A DNA stretch of 64,000 nt from Vitellaria paradoxa (lineage: Eukaryota > Streptophyta > Magnoliopsida > Ericales > Sapotaceae). Made by a program: the position numbers and the translations under genes. Position 1 is the stretch's first letter; each line of letters begins with the position of its first letter. The stretch covers positions 4,800,199 to 4,864,198 of the forward strand of contig CM034238.1 of assembly GCA_019916065.1 (NCBI GenBank), read 5' to 3'. This document shows positions 58,716 through 64,000 of this stretch, one piece after another. Under the pieces are notes generated by a model. That model was given only the letters and a program-made list of their open reading frames with translations. It had not been told where the DNA came from and searched no databases.

Positions 58716-59799
58716 TTAATGATATTTATGTTACGCCTGTGTAGAAAAGTTTTATATGAATATAATGTCACTCTTTGCGATCGCTCTAAAAATAAATTTA
58801 CTTGCTACGATATTTGAACGCTGTAAAAAGTGTTAACTTTTGTTATTCAGTACTGATTGATTTTTAGACTGTTAATATTTTAAAAATGGAGTAAAACAAA
58901 AAATAGTAATGTAAAAGGTTAAGAAATGCACATCGATGGTGATATTTCAATTGAAAAAGAATATTTGAAGGTTAGGCGCAATTCATGAAAACGAGAGAGG
59001 GGCTTGACCAATTAAGTGAAGGGAAGAGAACAAAGGTTAGAGAGAAAGGAATGTTGGAAGTTAGGTTCTATTCAAGTAAAAATCAAAGTCAATACCAATA
59101 AACCCGTTCCAAGTTTACTTCTCTTTAAGTATCGTCATGCCTTACAAATATAAGCATGTATTGATGTATAAAATAAAATTGTCAAACATCCCTTTAAAAG
59201 ATCAATTTAAAGGTTACCAAACTCCAAGCAAAATGGCTAAGTAGCCGTGTTTGTTCACATATGTTTTGGTGGGGTAAGTTTGTTTTCACGTCTGTTTGTA
59301 TGTTCTTCTGTATGTGTGTTGTGTTGTAGTGCTTTTGCTATGGTTGGCAACCATCAAACCCAATGTAGTCAGTGATGGTTGGTGGGCCCATGGGCCTTCA
59401 CATAAGTTCTATCGCGGCCCTTACAAACTGGGCCTTGTATGGAGCGCTGCTTGCGCAGAGGAAATAGGGAAATTAACATCAATGGCAATTAGATAAATGG
59501 TTTAATTCCCCAATACCTTAAGTGGTTTCGGTTTGTGTGCAAGTAAACTTCACAAGTCTTTTTTTTTTTTTTTCCTTCAACAAAAAATTAATAGTTTTTT
59601 TTTCCTGATTAGATCGTCTTTGAATCCTGAATCTATTTTCAGCCCCAGAAATATTTTTAATCCGCAAAACTTACAAATAAGTTCACATTTTTTTTTTGAA
59701 TTACCCAAAAAAAAAAAAAGTTCACATTTTTTTAAATTGATGAATTATTCTAAAAACTTATACAAGAATGTTTACATTTATAAGTTTTTCAATTCATTA
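58716..59799. other. Intergenic, nothing recognised
   Basis: AT-rich. A GC-richer stretch at 59340-59470 has a 66-codon open frame but no recognisable domain. Confidence 0.5.
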
Positions 59800-60088
59800 A
59801 GTGTCATTTGTTATATTTGTTTTGGATCTATTTTTCATTTTGTGTTTTTAAAAATAAGAAAAATAGTTCAAAACGCATTAATTTGGTCACTCGTATTTTT
59901 AATTTTTAAAAAAAAAAAATAGAAAATAAATTTATATATAAAATGTAAAATGATCAAAAATCGTTTTGAACATTTTCATCTAAAAGACAAGAAATATAAC
60001 ATGTTAAAACAAATACGTTTTCAGCATTCTTTAAAAATAAAATGTCTAGTTTGTAATCCAAAAATAAAAATACAAAATAAATGTCACA
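59800..60088. mobile_element. MITE family B copy 4
   Basis: Starts AGTGTCATTTGTTA and ends AAATGTCACA, flanked by TTA (59797-59799, 60089-60091). It shares the AAATCGTTTTGAAC and TATATAAAATGTAAAAT blocks with the family. Confidence 0.8.
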
Positions 60089-60144
60089 TTAATTTTTGAA
60101 TTAAAAATTTTCATGAATCCATTGCTAGAATCACTTATTTATTC

Positions 60145-60149
<5 letters not shown>

Positions 60150-60216
<67 letters not shown>
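60150..60216. repeat. (TA)n microsatellite
   Basis: About 33 uninterrupted TA units downstream of the PR-1 gene. Confidence 0.97.
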
Positions 60217-60218
<2 letters not shown>

Positions 60219-60341
60219 CTGATCAACAAATTATTTGACATTGAATTGTTCTTGAATCCCGAATTTGTCAACATAGGTATAGCCTAATTAGCTAGGATAA
60301 TTGTCAAGAAATTGGAAAATAAATTAATAATGGATAGAGAA

Positions 60342-60370
60342 CCCCCCCCCCCCCCCCCCAAAAAAAAAAA
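60342..60370. repeat. C18-A11 homopolymer tract
   Basis: Eighteen C followed by eleven A, about 0.3 kb downstream of the PR-1 stop. The length is likely unreliable. Confidence 0.9.
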
Positions 60371-60617
60371 GCCAGAAATTCCATATGTAGACCACCACTA
60401 ACAAAGCAACGAAAGCATGGTTATTGATAGGCCAAGTTTCTTCCATATAGATGCAGAAAACGAGACATCTCCAATCAATCAGGACACAACACAAACAGGA
60501 ACAGATTGCAGCATTCAAAATAGACTCATCCTGGTCAGCCATGCACAGCATTTTCACTGCAATTTCACGCTACTTTTATATGGTTCCGTACTTTAGTGCA
60601 TGTCTTATTATACATAT

Positions 60618-60657
<40 letters not shown>

Positions 60658-60663
60658 ATTTCA

Positions 60664-61146
60664 TTAGTAAGGACGCTGCCCAACATAGTTGCCGGGAGGA
60701 TCATAGTTGCAAGTGACGAGCCAGGCACCATTGTTGCACCTGACCCTAGCACACCCAAGCCGGACAGATTTTCGCCACACCACTTGGGTGTAATGCCTGC
60801 ACTCTCCCCCAGTGCACGAGTTCGAGTTATAATTATATTTCGGCTTCTCATTCACCCACAAGTTCACGGCTGCCGTGCCGGTGAAGTCGCCGCTTCCCAC
60901 GGCAATGTTCTCTCCGTATTGCCCGCCGGAATGAACAAGAGCGCAATCCCCGACTCTCTGGTTGGCGTAGTTTTGCGCGTAGGTGGCGACGGTGTCGTCC
61001 CATGCCACAGGCCCGACGCCCACCTGAGCGCGAGCGTCGTTGTGGGCATTCAAATAGTCTTGTTGCGTGTTTTGGGCACGAGAGGAATGAGCGACTGCTA
61101 GGACCACGAAGCAAATAAGAACCAAAGTCGCGTTACACGACCCCAT
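60664..61146 (-). CDS. PR1: Pathogenesis-related protein 1 (CAP superfamily), secreted, 160 aa
   Basis: Small secreted defence-associated protein of the CAP/SCP family; PR-1 proteins bind sterols and release a C-terminal signalling peptide. Single exon, as usual. The N-terminal hydrophobic segment (about residues 7-19) and the SSRA-QN site near 24/25 form a signal peptide. The CAP features are H35, E79, E115 and H118 (the expected cavity tetrad), GGQYGENIA at 74-82, HYTQVVW at 118-124 and [11 protein letters not shown] at 146-156. Six mature-region Cys (68, 111, 116, 132, 137, 146) match the three conserved disulfides. Length fits the family (about 160-165). The ATG at 61146 follows a GA-rich leader. 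No break or odd residue is seen. Confidence 0.95.
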   Translation of the reverse strand: MGSCNATLVLICFVVLAVAHSSRAQNTQQDYLNAHNDARAQVGVGPVAWDDTVATYAQNYANQRVGDCALVHSGGQYGENIAVGSGDFTGTAAVNLWVNEKPKYNYNSNSCTGGECRHYTQVVWRKSVRLGCARVRCNNGAWLVTCNYDPPGNYVGQRPY

Positions 61147-61239
61147 TCTCTCTCTCTCTCTCTATTGATATTATGTTTGAGGAAGCTAAGGATTTTTTTA
61201 TGAACAATGAAGGTGGGCATGATACAGGAGGTATATATA
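61147..61239 (-). promoter_or_regulatory. PR-1 leader and TATA box
   Basis: TATATATA at 61232-61239 lies about 85 bp upstream of the ATG on the minus strand. Between them is a leader containing a (GA)n tract next to the ATG (61147-61164). I did not find a convincing defence element by eye. Confidence 0.6.
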
Positions 61240-61965
61240 GGGAAATATTGAGGAAATTTCTGTCGCTAACGAAGAATTTTCCAAAGCAGCCACCTTGCTT
61301 AACCGCCTCGCCTTTCCTTAATTTCCTTAATTTGTTATGTTTGAAAATGATGGAACCAGCATATGCCACTTCGTTCCATATGCCTTGAATGTCTACTTTA
61401 TTTTTCTCTTTTTTTTTTTAAGTTTTTTTGCCATTTTGAAAAATGCTTTTCGACCAAAAAAATAAAAAATAAAAAATATGAAATATGTGTTTATAACAAC
61501 TTTAAAACATAGTTCCACAACTTAATTTCTTTAAAATGATAGGGCTCTATGGCACGTCACTCTACAATTTTTTTTTTTTTTTTTGAGAAATCATTTACTC
61601 TCTCTCTCCCCTCTTTTTTTTTTTTTTAATTTTTGGGATTGTGCATGGAAAGACCGGCCGTGATTTGCGCTCGGATAGATGAAATTAAACCTTCTGGTTA
61701 AATGTTTCTAAAGAGTATCTTTTGATTTGGCTCGCTAGAAGGCGAGGACTAGTCTAGGCCACTACCAATTGGGGTCACTACCAAAGAAATTAATTGTTTA
61801 GGTCTTGTCATCTTCGCATCTCTAGACTTCTAGATAAGCATTTCGTGATTCACGATATTTCATGAGCGTTTAACCATTCCCGTGGCTGGATCGACATCCG
61901 CGCCACATGTTATTCTCACTCAAGGTGATCAAATTCAGACTACGTATTGAACTTGGGGAGATAAT
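61240..61965. other. PR-1 upstream region and intergenic DNA
   Basis: The first few hundred bases are presumably PR-1 promoter. Poly-T runs occur at about 61408-61420, 61568-61584 and 61614-61628. Nothing else is recognised. Confidence 0.45.
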
Positions 61966-62428
61966 TAGTGTGTTTGGAGTTATATAAATTTGTAAGAGTT
62001 AGTGTTTTGTGCATTAAGTAGTGAGTAAAAAATTTAGGTAGTATTTGGTTTACTTTTCTCTTTTCTGTTTTCCATTTTTGTTTTTTGTATTAAAAATCTC
62101 AAAACGATGAAATAGAAAATATTATATTTTTCTTGTTTTAAGATTTTTTTTTTGTTTTTGTTAAAAACTCTGAAAACAATTTTTGTCATTTTTCATTTGA
62201 TGTGTAAACTTATTTTTTATTTCAAAAATAAAATTTTAAAACACAAGTAAGCCAATGAATTTTGATTTGTTTTCCTTATTTTCAAGAGCACAAAATGAAA
62301 AATGAGCTTAAAACAGAAAATAAAAAATAAAAAACATAAACCAAGTGACACCTTAAATTCTACAATCTCGTATTTCATATTTGCAGATATTTGTAAAATT
62401 TTGTATTTTTTTAACTCTAAACAATGCC
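61966..62428. mobile_element. MITE family A copy 5, interrupted by family B
   Basis: The left part (TAGTGTGTTTGGAGTTATA...) and right part (...ATCTCGTATTTCATATTTG to CTCTAAACAATGCC) match family A. A 316-bp family B element sits in the middle. Sequence decay suggests this is an older family A copy. Confidence 0.75.
62037..62352. mobile_element. MITE family B copy 5, nested in family A copy 5
   Basis: Starts GGTAGTATTTGGTTTAC and ends AAACCAAGTGACACC, flanked by TTA on both sides (62034-62036, 62353-62355). 316 bp, the same as copy 2. Minus-strand open frames here are meaningless. Confidence 0.85.
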
Positions 62429-64000
62429 AATAATTATTCAAGTTCATGAACTCGCCCAATTAAATTTAAGTTAAAATGTGTTTAAATTTAATAATAATTA
62501 TTAATGAATATAATTTAATGGATAAAACAATACTTGATTAATGGCTTAGGGTTTAAATAGATTGATGATACAGCTTATCAAATACCTAATTATTTGTCTC
62601 AACAACTAAGTAAAACAAACACTTAATTTGTATATGAAAACTTTTTATATGCAAATGAACATCGATAAAAATGAACATAAAAAACTACCAACCATATACA
62701 TACTTGCAAGCATGTAATATTGAGTATTTTATTATTATTATTATTATTAAATGGGGCCCATACAAAAACTTTGTTTATGAAAGAAAGTGTCAAATTTATC
62801 TATACAACTATAAAGATCTGTAAATTATATTTTTTTAAAATTAAATTATATTATATTAATCAACAAAAAAATATTTCCATCATATTTTTATGTTTATGAA
62901 CAAAGTGATCGAAAAGGAAAAAAAATTAACATATCAGTAAAATAAATAACGAAACTTTCATTTTTTTTTGGGGGCAAAAATCAAGTCAAATGGTGGAAAT
63001 ATTTGTCTTTGATTATAAATTTACAATTAAGTATAAAAATTTTAATAATAAAAAAATAACACGAGAGATTCATCAATAACTACTGAAAAATAATGAGTTC
63101 AAAAATTAAATAATGTGCAAACAAATAGATAACTAAGCACATGGAGAGTTAGAACCAACACCGGATCTCCCATGCATAGATATGTTTCTTAACATTTTTC
63201 TAAATGATAAGAGAAAACATTACTTCTATAGTTCTAAAGAAATTTACACACCTCTAACTCTTAATTTGTCACGTTGTTATAAATTCATAGATATGTAAAC
63301 TAAGTTATAAATATATTAAAAAAATGTTAAAAATATGCTTAAAATTCAAAAAAAAAAAATTAAAATTTGAAACCGAGTTTGTAGATTTTGAAATAACTCA
63401 TATTTAATTAATCCATCCAATAACAATTCATTTATTAAATAAGTATAACTCGTTATGACCCGATTCAGACACGCCCATTCACATTTTTTTTTTTTTTTAC
63501 TATTAAGAGTAAGGTTACCTCCATTCCCCGAAAATAATGTGAATTCTGATTGATTATGTTTATGGCCATATTGATCCTAACCTAGCTGTAGCTCGATCGC
63601 TCAAAGAACAAAAGGAGATAATATATACAGAAGCACAATCAATTATAGATAACACGGAAAATTATTATTATAACAAATAATAATTTATTATTAAAACTTA
63701 CCAAAAAAAATTAAATTTTGAATTCGAATTTGTAAATTTTGATATAACTCATATTCAACTCATGTAAGAATAATTCAACTATTAAACAAGTATATAATTA
63801 TATTCAATTAATTTAATTATAACTCGTTATAACTTGATTCAAATAACTCGTTTATTCTCCATACATTAATTTGTTGTTGTCTGTGAAAGGGTGTGTGCAT
63901 GTATATATTTGATTATCAAATCAAATTAAAGTAACCAAGATTGAACTGATCATTTAAGTAATACATAAAAGTTAATGCATGTATGAACTTGAAGCAATGA
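62429..64000. other. Intergenic to the window end, nothing recognised
   Basis: AT-rich DNA. A diverged phrase (AAATTTTGAATTCGAATTTG- and AAATTTGAAACCGAGTTTG-like, each followed by TAGATTTTGAAATAACTCATATT- or TAAATTTTGATATAACTCATATT-like sequence) occurs at about 63361-63440 and 63713-63790, suggesting an old duplication or repeat pair. Confidence 0.5.

Noticed and set aside
59296..59496. 66-codon open frame in a GC-richer patch
   Set aside because: No start context, domain or conserved motif; it reads like chance intergenic sequence.
60451..61101. 216-codon plus-strand open frame opposite PR-1
   Set aside because: It is antisense to a confident PR-1 coding sequence and includes the GA microsatellite.

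Overview
The window is nuclear DNA of a flowering plant, probably a eudicot. The evidence is GT-AG introns, very AT-rich intergenic DNA, many miniature inverted-repeat transposons (MITEs), and plant-specific gene families: type I M-alpha MADS-box, DUF1005 and PR-1. I cannot name the species. I see no rRNA, functional tRNA, CRISPR array or bacterial-type operon.

Layout. (1) 452-13644, minus: the 5' part of the TOR (target of rapamycin) kinase gene. Nineteen exons encode 897 in-frame residues of the HEAT-repeat region; the kinase end lies beyond position 1. (2) 13.7-18.7 kb: intergenic DNA with MITEs and a satellite-like tandem-repeat block. (3) 18755-21528, minus: a three-exon gene for a 762-residue plant protein of unknown function with two hydrophobic segments. 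(4) 21.5-30.5 kb: AT-rich intergenic DNA with MITEs, microsatellites and a near-perfect tandem duplication of about 0.32 kb. (5) 30.5-40.4 kb: three intronless AGL62-like MADS genes in tandem on the plus strand, plus an orphan copy of the second gene's promoter that stops at the ATG and carries a SINE. (6) 40.4-48.9 kb: repeats, including a probable Ty3/Gypsy solo LTR and a probable Cassandra-type LTR with 5S rRNA-like sequence. (7) 48910-50654, plus: a two-exon DUF1005 gene. (8) 51.1-52.3 kb: a 5'-truncated LINE inside a MITE. (9) 52894-54408, minus: a highly acidic single-pass membrane protein gene with a likely leader exon near 57.1-57.2 kb. (10) 60664-61146, minus: a PR-1 (CAP) defence protein gene. 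(11) 61.4-64 kb: intergenic DNA with one MITE nested in another.

The genes do not form a pathway. TOR is a growth regulator, the MADS genes resemble endosperm and female-gametophyte regulators, and PR-1 is secreted and defence-related. The clearest original observations are the orphan promoter with its SINE, two MITE families dated by empty sites and nesting, several independent 37-136 bp tandem duplications inside the TOR gene (one across a splice donor), and the 5S-like LTR. I found no convincing new biological system. Exon limits were derived by reading splice sites and reading frames by eye, with family knowledge recalled and no database search.
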